Source: an uncultured Ellagibacter sp. (lineage in GTDB: Bacteria; Actinomycetota; Coriobacteriia; Coriobacteriales; Eggerthellaceae). Taken from it: a stretch of DNA of 64,000 bases. The stretch lies in contig NZ_CAKUBT010000007.1 in NCBI RefSeq assembly GCF_934643285.1, forward strand, positions 21,815-85,814, in the 5' to 3' direction. Numbering within the stretch: position 1 is the first letter of the stretch; the number at the start of each line of letters is the position of its first letter. The notes under the pieces are model-generated. The model had not been told where the DNA came from, did not search any database, and worked only from the letters and a program-made list of their open reading frames with translations. Below, in pieces: positions 35,057 through 45,100 of this stretch. Position numbers and translations under genes: made by a program.

Positions 35057-36367
35057 TTAAGCCTCTTCGTCGACTACGGTCACTTCTGCGGTCTGTACAA
35101 GCCAGCGAGAAGCCTTCGAATGGCGGCAGACCTTGCGAAGCTCGGCCATGCGGTTCGCCTTTTCCCACTTCTCGCGCGTTGCGATGGCGTCGTCTTCCTG
35201 GGCAAGTTCCTTCTCGATGTCTTCCTCGGTGACGTCGATGCCCTTCTCGGCGATGAGGGCCTCGAGGGCGCAATCGATACGGGCGCGGCGAATTGCCTCT
35301 TGCGTCACGTTCTCCTTGATCTCATCGGCCTTGCCGTTGTTGTTGAGGAGCCATTCCTGCAAAGAGGTGCCCTGCTTCTCGAAGCTCTGCATCATCTCGC
35401 GGCCGACGTCCTGGCGAATGAAGTCCACATAGTATTGCGGAACGTCGCCCACAAGGCGATTAGCGAGCGCGTCAACCGCACGCTGCACCATAAGGCCCGG
35501 GAGCTCGGCTTCTTTATGTTGATTGATCTGGTGGCGCATCTGCTTGCGCATATCCTCGGCGTCCATGCAGCCCACCTTAGCCGCGAGCTCATCACCGATC
35601 TCGGGAACGATCTTGCGGCGGAATTCCTGAATCTCGACGTTGGCATGCAGCTGGCCATCACCGAACTGCGTGTTGCCCTCCTCGTCTTTCGCCTCGAAAT
35701 CGAATTCGAGAGTATCGCCGAGCTTGCTGCCGACAAGATGCTCGTCAAAGGACGCGGGCATGGAACCAGAACCCAACTCGATCATGCGCGTCGCATAGCG
35801 AAGGCCGTTCACGGCGTTGCCGTCTTGCGTAACCGTCACGGCCGCCGAGACAACATCGCCCATTTCTGCAACGTGTTCAGGGTCGTCGATCTTTTCAAAG
35901 GAATGGTAGACATCCTGGAGATGCTTGAGCTGGCGCTCGACTTCCGCATCGGTAGCCTCGTCGGGCGGCATCTCGATGGAAACGCCGTCGTAGCTCGAAA
36001 GCTTCATCTGCGGCACCACGGCGCCGGAGACGGTGAACGTGAACGGCTGGCCCTCGACGACGTCGTTATCAACGTTGAAATCCGGTTCCCCTACGAAGAT
36101 CACGTCTGCGTCGTCAAGTGCCTTGAAAGCGTTCTCGTTGATGAGCATCTCGGCGACGCCGCCCATGGCGTTCTTATGGCCGCCAACGTTCTGCTCGAGA
36201 ACCGCGCGAGGGGCCTTGCCCTTGCGGAACCCGGGAATATCACGCTGGGCGATCTCGGCGAAGAACTTGTCTGCCGCTTCCTTCACCTCGTCGGCAGACG
36301 CAACCAGCGTGAGAACTAGCTCCTGCTTGTCCCCATCGTCTTCGCGAACTCTGTCTTTAACCTGCAC
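35057..36367 (-). CDS. tig: Trigger factor
   Basis: 436 residues, standard length. The ribosome-binding loop reads GFRKGKAPRAVLEQNVG (45-61), a good match to the consensus GFRxGKxP. The PPIase domain follows (EMGDVVSAAVTVTQDG, FDEHLVGSKLGDTLEFDF), then the C-terminal chaperone domain (DRLVGDVPQYYVDFI, IDVTEEDIEKEL). It binds nascent chains at the ribosome exit tunnel. RBS AGGAGG precedes the ATG. The last ~30 residues are basic. Confidence 0.96.
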   Translation of the reverse strand: MQVKDRVREDDGDKQELVLTLVASADEVKEAADKFFAEIAQRDIPGFRKGKAPRAVLEQNVGGHKNAMGGVAEMLINENAFKALDDADVIFVGEPDFNVDNDVVEGQPFTFTVSGAVVPQMKLSSYDGVSIEMPPDEATDAEVERQLKHLQDVYHSFEKIDDPEHVAEMGDVVSAAVTVTQDGNAVNGLRYATRMIELGSGSMPASFDEHLVGSKLGDTLEFDFEAKDEEGNTQFGDGQLHANVEIQEFRRKIVPEIGDELAAKVGCMDAEDMRKQMRHQINQHKEAELPGLMVQRAVDALANRLVGDVPQYYVDFIRQDVGREMMQSFEKQGTSLQEWLLNNNGKADEIKENVTQEAIRRARIDCALEALIAEKGIDVTEEDIEKELAQEDDAIATREKWEKANRMAELRKVCRHSKASRWLVQTAEVTVVDEEA

Positions 36368-36462
36368 AGCTCCTCCTTTATGCCGGCAATGATTTCTGCG
36401 TTGCTGAATTTACGCTGTTCCTGCAGTTCATTGTACCTTAGAGGGCATTTCAGGGAATAAAA

Positions 36463-36495
36463 AAGACTGGTCCAGATGCTTTCTGGACCAGTCTT
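36463..36495 (-). terminator. Terminator of the zinc-ribbon/Pro-Ala-Gly gene
   Basis: Perfect 13-bp arms AAGACTGGTCCAG/CTGGACCAGTCTT, loop 7, with an A-run on the plus strand that gives T's on the minus strand after the stem. Confidence 0.9.
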
Positions 36496-36540
36496 CGAAA
36501 AATCGTACTACAACTTTTACGTTGCGGAACGAGCGGCTTC

Positions 36541-36774
36541 TTACATGCCAGGAGCCTTGGGAGCGCCAGGGGCAGCCGGGGCACCAGGAGCAGCCGGAGC
36601 GCCGGGAGCGCCAGGGGCAGCCGGGGCACCAGGAGCGCCGGGGGCAGCAGCCGTCAGATCACCTTTGCAGAAGGGGCAGTTCTTGAGAACCATGCCGCCC
36701 ATAGCCTGGATGGCCTTGCCGCAGTGCGGGCACTTGCTCGGGCCAGCCGATGCGTCTGCAGGACGAAAACACAT
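36541..36774 (-). CDS. Zinc-ribbon protein with collagen-like Gly-Ala-Pro tail
   Basis: 77 residues. Two CxxC knuckles (KCPHCGKAI at ~14-22, NCPFCKGDL at ~32-40) form a zinc ribbon. The second half is a nearly pure GAPGAPAAPGAP repeat ending KAPGM. AGGAGGATTGTT lies before the ATG. It has its own terminator and an AT-rich upstream region, so it is likely an independent gene. Function unknown. Confidence 0.75.
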   Translation of the reverse strand: MCFRPADASAGPSKCPHCGKAIQAMGGMVLKNCPFCKGDLTAAAPGAPGAPAAPGAPGAPAAPGAPAAPGAPKAPGM

Positions 36775-37242
36775 AACAATCCTCCTTTGTAGCTTCCCAA
36801 AGAATCAGCTTCATACCGAGCCTTCGGGCATCCTTTTTTCAAAACGCCATCCCCGCCGGATAGACGCTTCGATTACCTTCCGCTTTGTCCGAACGTAGCC
36901 ATCGGCTGCTCTGGACCTTCCCAATCCGTAAATTGAGCAGTCTCCAACTAAGCTCTGTTATCAAAGCATCTTTAGTTTATAGGTCGAGCAGGGAAATGCA
37001 TCATCACAATGGGATGTCTTTATATTTTCACCATCATCCTTCGAGGTTGAATTTCCTCGTCTTATCTGGGAAAACGTATAGGACATAATCCACTATATGG
37101 GGCATTCCTATGATAAAATCGAAAAGCAAGAATAACGGTAGCTTTTAAAGCTAAATCTATGAGATTGCCGACCCCTAAAGCGGCGAAATCACGTCTTGCA
37201 CTATACTTTTAGTAACATTTTCGGCACTACCGAAGGAGCTCT
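36775..37242. other. Gene-free divergent control region
   Basis: 468 bp, clearly more AT-rich than the surroundings. No gene seen. It must hold the promoters of the zinc-ribbon gene (minus) and the 37243 gene (plus; TTGCAC and TATACT occur close together at 37196-37207). A GAGGTTGAAT word at 37043-37052 resembles the half-sites found at 33270 and 40376. Confidence 0.5.
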
Positions 37243-37848
37243 ATGCCCAAGTTCAACAAGATGTACTTCCCCGTCGACGCTATCGCGAAACACGAGGATT
37301 TCGATGTTTGGTATAGCGACGGAGAACGAGCTTTGCGCTTCGAGGGCCCTTGGGAGAAAGAGTCCGACCGCATCGCGATGATCGGGCGCATGGGCGGCCA
37401 AATCGGCCAAATCAGGCCCGACAACAAGGCACTCAACTACTATCTGCGCCACGATCGCTTCGAATACGAGTTCCAAACCCGCGTCATCAAGGAGCACTAT
37501 TATGTCGAGGGCATGCTGTGGGATATCCACGGCAGCGTGAGCAAACCGCCGGTCGACTTCTTTCAGATCAAAAAGAAGAAAAACGAAGTCCACGTTCGCA
37601 AGACGCTGTTCAAGGACCACGGCGAGTGCTTCGAGGTAACCGCTCGCGACACGGCGACGCTGCGCATTGCCGTCGAGGCTACGGTGGCCATGTGCATCAA
37701 AGAGGAGTACAAGGGCTTGAGCGACCCTGATGAAGACGAGCGCGGCGGAAAGAAACGCGGTACCTTCGGCAAGTTCTTCGACTTCATCCAGCCCAAGGGC
37801 GTTCCCTACGAGAAGCTCTACGATGAGGAGGGCAATCCTCTCGGCTAG
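37243..37848 (+). CDS. Conserved-looking protein, possibly LURP-one/tubby-like fold
   Basis: 201 residues, GAAGGAGCT before the ATG. Beta-rich: alternating strands such as DVWYSDGERALRFEG, IAMIGRMGGQIGQIRP, FEYEFQTRVIKEHYYVEG and DFFQIKKKKNEVHVRKTLF, then one amphipathic/hydrophobic helix (TLRIAVEATVAMCIKEEY) and a basic tail. That order is reminiscent of LURP-one-related (YxjI-like) proteins, but the similarity is only by eye. No enzymatic motif. Single gene between two strong terminators. Confidence 0.7.
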   Translation: MPKFNKMYFPVDAIAKHEDFDVWYSDGERALRFEGPWEKESDRIAMIGRMGGQIGQIRPDNKALNYYLRHDRFEYEFQTRVIKEHYYVEGMLWDIHGSVSKPPVDFFQIKKKKNEVHVRKTLFKDHGECFEVTARDTATLRIAVEATVAMCIKEEYKGLSDPDEDERGGKKRGTFGKFFDFIQPKGVPYEKLYDEEGNPLG

Positions 37849-37898
37849 TAACTGCCGCTTTAGCTGGGCAAAAGCCAAGCAGCAACCCAAAACTAGAG

Positions 37899-37944
37899 AT
37901 ATAAGGAAGGCCTCGGGCATCGTGACCCGAGGCCTTCCTTATAT
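37899..37944 (+). terminator. Very long hairpin terminator
   Basis: Perfect 19-bp arms (37899-37917 and 37926-37944; the flanking G/C adds a twentieth pair) with an 8-nt loop. It lies 50 bp past the 37243 gene. Confidence 0.85.
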
Positions 37945-38040
37945 CCTCCAAGCGCTTCTTCGGGAGCAGGTGGAACCTGACAGCGACACTCTAACGCCCG
38001 GAGGCTGTTAATGTCGCCCCTGCCCTGCCCGCACAACAAA

Positions 38041-38066
38041 AGAACCCCCGCCGAAGCGGGGGTTCT
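38041..38066 (-). terminator. Terminator of the MFS transporter gene
   Basis: AGAACCCCCGC, CGAA tetraloop, GCGGGGGTTCT; an A-run on the plus strand supplies the T's on the minus strand. 35 bp past the stop codon. Confidence 0.9.
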
Positions 38067-38101
38067 CGATGCAACCGAATGGGTTACTTTTCAAGCTTGC
38101 G

Positions 38102-39781
38102 CTATTCCGCGAAGTAAGCCTTGCGATGCGGGGTAGCGAAGATGAAGAAGTAGACGAACGGAAGCAGAACACCGACTGCCATGAGGGGCAGAGCGATCGG
38201 GAGCTTCGACCAACCGGTGATGGCCAGCGGGCACACGATGCAGGTGATGAACAGGAACGCGATCACGACGAGCATGATGATGAAGTTCGTCATGCCGGTG
38301 TCGGAAGCATCGGTCTTGCCGTCGCCAGCGAGCTCGTCCATGGACTTACCGCCGGTTTCCTTAACGAACAGGAGGCAGCAGATGAAGCCGAGAACGAACG
38401 GAACGATGAGGACGAGAACGACCGACGACCAGTTGGTAGCGCCTTCAGCGGTCTGGAACATAGCCATACCAGCGATGCCGCCGAGGACGATCGAGGAGGC
38501 GGAGCCGCCGAAGCGGGCAAACGCCTGGCACCACGAAACGCCGGTGTTGCGGATTGCGGTCGGGTAAGACTCAGGCATCAGCGGCTGAACAGCGGTGATG
38601 GCGTAGTTCAGAGCGAAGCCGAAGAGAAGCATGAGGGCAATCGACAGACCGAAGTTGTTCGGGACAACGAACACGGAGCAGATGACGATTGCGACGATGC
38701 AGAAGATCCAGGAGAACGCCAGGTTGCGCTTACGGCCGATGCGGTCAGCGACGAAGCCGACGCAGCAGTTGGAGGCGATAGCAGCAACGTTGTTCCAGGT
38801 CTGGAGAGCAACAGCCTCAGACGGGGTGTAGCCAATGCCCTTGAACCAGGTGGGCAGCCATGCGTTCATGCCGTACACGCAGAACTGGCCAACGAAGTAA
38901 GCGGTCCAGATAGCAGCGGTCGGGACGATGAACTTCTTGGAGAACAGGATGTTCGGGGAGGTCTTGGCAGGCTTCGGCGGAACGACGAGGAGCTTCGGGT
39001 CGAAGTGGGTCTCTTCCTGGCCAGCGGAGCGCTGCAGATGGTTGAGAGCCTTGCAAGCCTCTTCCATGCGACCGGCGTTGGCGAACCAGTGCGGGGTCTC
39101 ATGCATGAAGAAGTGAAGCACGATTCCGTAGATGATGGGCAGAGCGCCGATCAGGTAGCAGAGGCGCCAGTTGGCATACATGGTGGCAGAGGAACCATCA
39201 GCGTTGAGGTAGGTGACTTCGTTGGTGAAGCCGCCCAGGATCGGGGTTGCGGTGTTGCAGATCGGGTTGCCGATAACGCCAGCGAGAACCCAGCCAGCAA
39301 CCATGCCCGCCATGCCGATCGTCACGAAGACGCCGCGCTGCTTGGACGGAATCGTCTCAGAGAACACGGTGGTGACGATGGGGATGCAGGAGCCGACGCC
39401 GAAGCCGGCGATCAGGCGGAATGCTGCGAAGAACACGAGGTCGTTCGCGAAAGCCTGGGGCAGGGTGAACAGACCATAGAAGATAACAGCGATGGTCAGC
39501 ATCTTCTTACGGCCGATCTTGTCGGACAGGATGCCGCCGACTGCGCCGCCGAGAACCATGCCGAGCAGTCCCCACGTGGTGAGCGAGCCCATGAGAGCAC
39601 CCGGGTTCGGGTTGTCGGGCCAGAACGTATGTGCAACGAACAGGTTGGTGGTGTTAACGACCATGAAGTCGTAACCATCGAAAATCATAGCGAAGATCAT
39701 GAGGAAGAACATAAGCCACGTGTGGCCGTTAACTCCCAAATGGTCTACAACCTCTGAAACGGTGAATTCCTTACCGTTCAT
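38102..39781 (-). CDS. MFS transporter, aromatic acid:H+ symporter-like
   Basis: 559 residues from the ATG at 39781 (AGGAGGG upstream). Twelve membrane helices. Family marks: DGYDFMVVNTTNLFV in helix 1 (the Asp-x-x-Asp region used by aromatic-acid symporters), GGILSDKIGRKKML in loop 2-3, and VADRIGRKRNL in loop 8-9. A long loop (about 210-290) lies mid-protein. It likely imports a small organic acid, perhaps aromatic. It is divergent from the membrane-LuxR gene with 665 bp between them and may supply the molybdoenzyme's substrate (inference). Confidence 0.87.
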   Translation of the reverse strand: MNGKEFTVSEVVDHLGVNGHTWLMFFLMIFAMIFDGYDFMVVNTTNLFVAHTFWPDNPNPGALMGSLTTWGLLGMVLGGAVGGILSDKIGRKKMLTIAVIFYGLFTLPQAFANDLVFFAAFRLIAGFGVGSCIPIVTTVFSETIPSKQRGVFVTIGMAGMVAGWVLAGVIGNPICNTATPILGGFTNEVTYLNADGSSATMYANWRLCYLIGALPIIYGIVLHFFMHETPHWFANAGRMEEACKALNHLQRSAGQEETHFDPKLLVVPPKPAKTSPNILFSKKFIVPTAAIWTAYFVGQFCVYGMNAWLPTWFKGIGYTPSEAVALQTWNNVAAIASNCCVGFVADRIGRKRNLAFSWIFCIVAIVICSVFVVPNNFGLSIALMLLFGFALNYAITAVQPLMPESYPTAIRNTGVSWCQAFARFGGSASSIVLGGIAGMAMFQTAEGATNWSSVVLVLIVPFVLGFICCLLFVKETGGKSMDELAGDGKTDASDTGMTNFIIMLVVIAFLFITCIVCPLAITGWSKLPIALPLMAVGVLLPFVYFFIFATPHRKAYFAE

Positions 39782-40446
39782 TAGTCCCTCCTTTAAGTGA
39801 GAAGCTTGAGTATCCCGACTCAAGCGGAGCGGCTTTGCCTATATCCCTTAGGCGGACCGCCATGCAATTACTCCCCATTTGCACTAACGGCAAGAACATG
39901 GTGCGAAGGACATGCCCCAGAATTCAGATTCCGCAACTACGGGTAGTGACTCTTCAATACCGGCCATTGCAGAAGCTTCGGCGCCCTCTCGCATCCACTG
40001 CGAGAAACCGTGTGTGCGCATCCCCCTTTCTGACTTCTCTTTCAAATTGCCAATCTATCCCCTGCGGCCAGCGGTATAAAAACGCCGGCGAACAGACAAG
40101 CGGTACTTTACGTAAGGCAAACGGTATGAGCGTCAAACCATGAGGTTATTTTTGTGAATATCACATCAACCTCACGGGTTGATATTTCGACATCCACACA
40201 TAAATCTGTCCACTTTTGCCCTCATCAAATCGCAATTGCCTGTCCCTTCCCTAAAATGGGCACTGTGTTGTTTTTGTTGCATTCTGCGCACGAAATTGAG
40301 CAAAGATTGCGCGCATTCGATAGCATTACCTAGCTTCAGTAGGGTAATATAGCTGCGTACGCAGTATCGAACGTTTAGGTTGAGAATTACCGCGCAAAAG
40401 AAGATAATCACGAAGCTCGCAAACGCATCATTTAGGGGAACAACTT
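39782..40446. promoter_or_regulatory. Long divergent control region between MFS and LuxR genes
   Basis: No gene seen in 665 bp. Features: ATCAACC (40165-40171) and GGTTGAT (40177-40183) as a close inverted repeat; TTAGGTTGA at 40375-40383; ATTACC/GGTAAT around 40325-40348; and a perfect 12-bp palindrome CTGCGTACGCAG at 40353-40364. The GGTTGA words match those upstream of the molybdoenzyme operon. Confidence 0.55.
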
Positions 40447-42123
40447 ATGGCTTCGACTTTTCCGCATGTCACTATTACGGTCGCAGGCAAGGAAAACGGC
40501 GCTGACGCCTCGGGTGAACTTAATACGCTTTCACTCGGGTACGGCTTCCATCAGGCATGGATTTACTCCGCCATGTTCAGCGCTGGCGTATTCTTTGGGA
40601 CCGACAAGCCCTTCACCATGCTTTTCGACGGAGCATATTCCTGCTCGCTCATTGTTCTCGTAATCTCGATGCTTTTCTTCGGCATCGCACTTCTGGCCCT
40701 TGGCGTTACCAATCAGATGTTCTTGCGCTTCTACGTGTCGAAGCGAGCGCTCGGGCTTTCCGCATCGCTCACCTGTTTGGGCACCTACGCCTCGTTCCTC
40801 GTTCCTGTCGGCGGGCCCCTCGGCACCCTCGCCCTGCTCTTCGCCGGCTTGGCAACGGGCATCGGATCGAGTCTTATGGTCGTGCTGTGGGGCACAGCGT
40901 TCGCACGCTATGAATTCAGCACCATCATCCTGAACACGGCCGTCTCAGTTGCCATCGGTATCGGCCTTTATATGGTTCTCACCCACTTGATGCCGCCCTT
41001 CTGCTCGGGCATCATCACCGGCATCCTCCCCATAGCCGAGGTCTTCATCCTCTGGCGTCTGACGCCGATTCCCTACTATCGTCGTCGCGAGATTCCGATT
41101 TTCCATCCGTTGACGGTTAAGCCCGCGCAGTTCCTTGTCCGCATGCTTATCCCGACAGCGATCTTCGGTTTCGCGCTCGGCGTCCTGCGCACCGTTGCGA
41201 GCAACATCGTGCTTCCTGCCGCCGACTTAACGATGCTCCTCGTCATGGGCGCCGCAGCCTGTTTGGGCATGTTCATCACCATCGCAACGATTTTCATTTC
41301 GAAGAACGAGGGGCATTGGGACCTCATCTTCCGGACGCTTTTGCCGTTTATCGCCCTCGCAGCGATTTCCCTGCCGTTCCTTAACTCCCCGAGCTCGCTT
41401 CTCGCGTGCCTCGCGCTCATCGCGGGATACATGTGTTTTGAAGCGCTCATGTGGATATTCTTCGCCGACCTGGCGCAGGAGTTCCGCCTTTCGCCCATTT
41501 TCGTGTTCGGCACGGGACGAGGCACGCTTGCGCTTACCTCTCTTTTCGGAACACTCTTCGCCATGACACCAATCGGCGACGCCAGCTCCATGATCACGGG
41601 AGCCGATTACGGCTCCGGGGCTCTACTCGTTCTGTTTGCGCTCATCCTCGGATACGTGCTGTCCCCTCGCCAGCGCGAAGTGAAGGCGATTGTCGCCGCC
41701 CCAACTGAAGGAGTAAACGTTGACCAGGGAACGGAAGCCCTGAAAAAGCACATCGCCGCGCTGGACGAGAGAGACGCCACTGCAGAGAAGGCGCCCGCTC
41801 CCGAATCCGAAGAACCTCAGGAGACACCGCAGGATGCCGAGGAGGGTCGCCGCGCGAAGGGCCGCTTCCATGCCCAATGCGAGGCAATTGCCGACCGCTA
41901 CCTTCTCTCGCGGCGCGAGACCGAGGTTATGTTCCTTCTTGCGAAGGGCCATAACGCGGCGTTCATTCAAGACCAGCTTTGCATCTCTAAGAGCACAGCG
42001 AAGACGCATATCAACCATATCTATCGCAAACTCGATATCCATACGCAGCAGGAGCTTCTCAGCATGGTTGAGGCAGCCAAACGCGAAGCGTACGACTCCG
42101 AGAACAATCCTCCGCGCCGCTAG
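40447..42123 (+). CDS. Membrane-spanning LuxR-type transcriptional regulator (molybdoenzyme locus)
   Basis: 558 residues. The first ~420 residues form about 12 membrane helices with no other recognised domain. After an acidic linker (about 440-475) comes a LuxR/NarL helix-turn-helix: LSRRETEVMFLLAKGHNAAF at ~487 and STAKTHINHIYRKLDI at ~515. This architecture is abundant in Eggerthellaceae and often sits next to inducible molybdoenzyme or transport genes, where the membrane half is thought to sense the substrate. AGGGGAA precedes the ATG. The activase gene follows 22 bp downstream. Confidence 0.9.
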   Translation: MASTFPHVTITVAGKENGADASGELNTLSLGYGFHQAWIYSAMFSAGVFFGTDKPFTMLFDGAYSCSLIVLVISMLFFGIALLALGVTNQMFLRFYVSKRALGLSASLTCLGTYASFLVPVGGPLGTLALLFAGLATGIGSSLMVVLWGTAFARYEFSTIILNTAVSVAIGIGLYMVLTHLMPPFCSGIITGILPIAEVFILWRLTPIPYYRRREIPIFHPLTVKPAQFLVRMLIPTAIFGFALGVLRTVASNIVLPAADLTMLLVMGAAACLGMFITIATIFISKNEGHWDLIFRTLLPFIALAAISLPFLNSPSSLLACLALIAGYMCFEALMWIFFADLAQEFRLSPIFVFGTGRGTLALTSLFGTLFAMTPIGDASSMITGADYGSGALLVLFALILGYVLSPRQREVKAIVAAPTEGVNVDQGTEALKKHIAALDERDATAEKAPAPESEEPQETPQDAEEGRRAKGRFHAQCEAIADRYLLSRRETEVMFLLAKGHNAAFIQDQLCISKSTAKTHINHIYRKLDIHTQQELLSMVEAAKREAYDSENNPPRR

Positions 42124-42145
42124 CACGTAAGTTGGCGCTCGAAAG

Positions 42146-45100
42146 ATGACGGCAGAGGATTCCGCTAAAACCTATCGCTTCGGAATCGACGCGGGGTCGA
42201 AGACCGTGAAAGTCGTGATCGTCGACGAAGACGGCACCGTGGTGAACTCGATTTACCGCCGCCATCTTTCAAACATTCGCGAGACGCTTGTCGATATTCT
42301 GCACAACCTGACCTGGCGTTATGGCGATCTTTCCGGCAAGGCAACCGTCACCGGCTCGGCGGGCATCGCGCTCGCCGAGATGCTTAAGCTCCCGTTTGTG
42401 CAGGAAGTTCTAGCAACCGAGCGCGCCGTGCGGGAACTCTACCCCGACGCCGACGCCGTCATCGAGCTTGGCGGCGAGGACGCGAAGGTGATCTACCTCT
42501 CGGGCAACCCCGAACAGCGGATGAACGCGACCTGCGCTGGCGGGACAGGCGGGTTCATCGACTCGATTGCCTTCATGCTCGGCGTGCGCACAAGCGATAT
42601 GAGCCGACTTGCGGGCGGGGCGTCGCGTATCTACCCGATTGCATCGCGATGCGCCGTGTTCGCGCAAACCGACGTACGACCGCTTCTGAACGCCGGCGCC
42701 AAGAAGAGCGACATCGCAGCAAGCGCCCTTGAGGCCGTCGTGCGGCAAACGATTACCGGGCTCGCATGCGGACGACCCATCGAAGGGAAGGTCATCTTCC
42801 TCGGAGGGCCGTTACAATTCATTCCTGACCTGGTCAGACGCTTTCAAATTGGCCTTGGACTGAAACGCGGAGAGGGCATTAGACCGCGCTGGGCCCACAT
42901 CTTCACCGCCCATGGCGCCGCACTGTATGCAGGGGAGCCGCCAGAAAGCAAGCCCACATCGCTTGGGCAACTCGAAGAGCGCATACGACAAGCGGATGCG
43001 CCGGAAGACGACTTGACGCGGCTTGGACCCCTGTTCGCAACCGACGAGGAACGCGAGGCGTTCAAGGAGCACCATGCACGGGTTGATTTCCCTCGAAAGA
43101 GGCTCTTCGATTGCAGGGGTCCGCTTTACTTAGGGATAGACTCAGGATCGACCACGGTGAAGATGGCCGTCATAGACGATGCGGGCAATCTTGTTTATTC
43201 CTGCTATACGCCGGTGCAGGGCGATGCGCTTGCCACCGCGACCGAGGAGCTGCTCGATTTCGACAGATCGCTCCCCCACGTCTACGGCACGGACGAAACG
43301 ACCGCCTGGGTCGCACACGCCACGGCGACGGGATATGGTGAGGACCTGTTGTGCGCGGCGCTCGGTATTGATTCAGGCATCGTGGAGACGACGGCGCACG
43401 CCCGCGCGGCAATGGAGCTCGTGCCCGACGCGACGTTCGTGCTCGATATCGGCGGGCAGGATATGAAGGCGCTCTGGATTAAGAATGGCATGGTGTCGAA
43501 CGCTATCCTCAACGAAGCGTGCTCGAGCGGATGCGGATCGTTCATCGAGGGAACCGCGCATTCGCTGCGCTTGAGCCCCCATGCGTTCAACGATGCCGCA
43601 CTTACCTCCGAGCACCCTGTTGACCTGGGGACGAAGTGCACGGTGTTCATGTCTTCCCGCGTCAAGCACGCCCAGAAGATCGGAGCGAGCGTCAACGATT
43701 TAGCAGCAGGCATCGCGTATTCGGTTGTGAAGAACGCCCTGTTCCGCATCATCGGCGCCGAAAGAATCGACACGCTGGGGCCTCAGATAGTCGTGCAGGG
43801 CGGGGCGTTCAAGTCCGACGCCGCGCTGCGCGCATTCGAGAAGGTTTGTGGCGTGGAGGCCATCCGCCCCGAGACCGCCCATCTTATGGGAGCGATCGGT
43901 GCGGCGCTGATCGCGCGCGAGCGAGCCTGTGATGCGGCGAGGAGCACCGACGGCGGCTTGGACGCAGCGCCGCAAAGCACGATGATTTCCGCGCGCGAGC
44001 TTGAGTCGCTGTCCGTCGATCGCTTCTCGTCCCGATGCCCGGGGTGCTCGAACGCGTGCCTTCTCGCCATTGCCGATTTCGGGCATGGCAGGCGTTTCAT
44101 CAGCGGAAACAAATGTAATAACGCGAATGACTTCGAGTTTTCGCGAAACGAGAAACCCAAAGCCCGCGCCGCGGAGGCGGCCGCGATTGAAGATCGCGAG
44201 CCGACCCCCCGCCCCCACCAGGCCCCGAACGCGATCGCCGTCGAGCAGCGTCTGCTGCAGTCGGTTGGGGGCGCAGCGCAAGCTGGACTTCGGGGGGCAT
44301 GCTCGGTCGGAATCATGAACTGTTTCGAAACCTACGAATACACCCCGTTTTGGCGGACGTTGTTTGCAGAGCTTGGTTTCAGCGTCATCATGCCCGACGA
44401 TGCTCGTGGAGCCTCGCTCGAGCAAGCGGCGCTCGCAACCGTCCCCGCCGAAGGTGCGTGCTTTCCCGCAAAGATTGCGCATATGAGAGCATTTGACCTG
44501 ATGAACGCAGGTGCGGACGTCATTTTCATGCCCCGCTTCAACCGTATCGGGCGCTGTGCGGTGTCGTGCGAATACGCCGATGCGCTCACAGACGCCGTAC
44601 CCGCGTTTGAACAAGGGAAGGTGCGACTCTCGCGCCCCCACCTTTCATCGTTCAAAGTGGCGCGCATTGTAAAGGACGAGGATGACCTGTCGACGCTCTT
44701 TTCCGAGGTAGCCAGCTTCTGTCCTGACGGCGCGCCGCTTTCGCGAGAAGAGTTCGACCACGCCCTCGAAAAGGCGCTCGCATCGCAAAGGGAATTCTTC
44801 GATGCGGTCGCCCGGGCAAATGAAAAGGTGATCGACTGGCTTGCCAAAGACGCACGGCGGCACGCCATCGTGGTTGCCGGGCGCCCTTACCACACCGACC
44901 CTCGCCTTATGAGGGGAATCGATACGATGCTTACGAAGTTGGGGTTCGCCATCCTGTGCCCCACGAGCTCGGACGCGTGGGCGACGCGTCGGCCGCACGA
45001 TCCGCATTGCCCGCCGTGGAAACCGGGCAAGCACCTTGCGCGCCTCGCTCGATTCGCCGCCGAGAATACGCAGGTCGACCTTGTGTGCCTGCAATCGTTC

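Noticed and set aside
34473..35273. Longer slyD-type frame extending into tig
   Set aside because: The extra N-terminus is Arg/Gly/His-rich shadow sequence of tig; the ATG at 34991 has a good RBS.
36560..36650. GC-rich short tandem repeats read as a CRISPR or minisatellite
   Set aside because: They are codons for the Gly-Ala-Pro tail of the zinc-ribbon protein, in frame, with no spacer structure.
39835..40143. 102-codon open frame in the MFS-LuxR intergenic region
   Set aside because: No RBS, no recognisable fold, and it overlaps the control region with operator-like sites.
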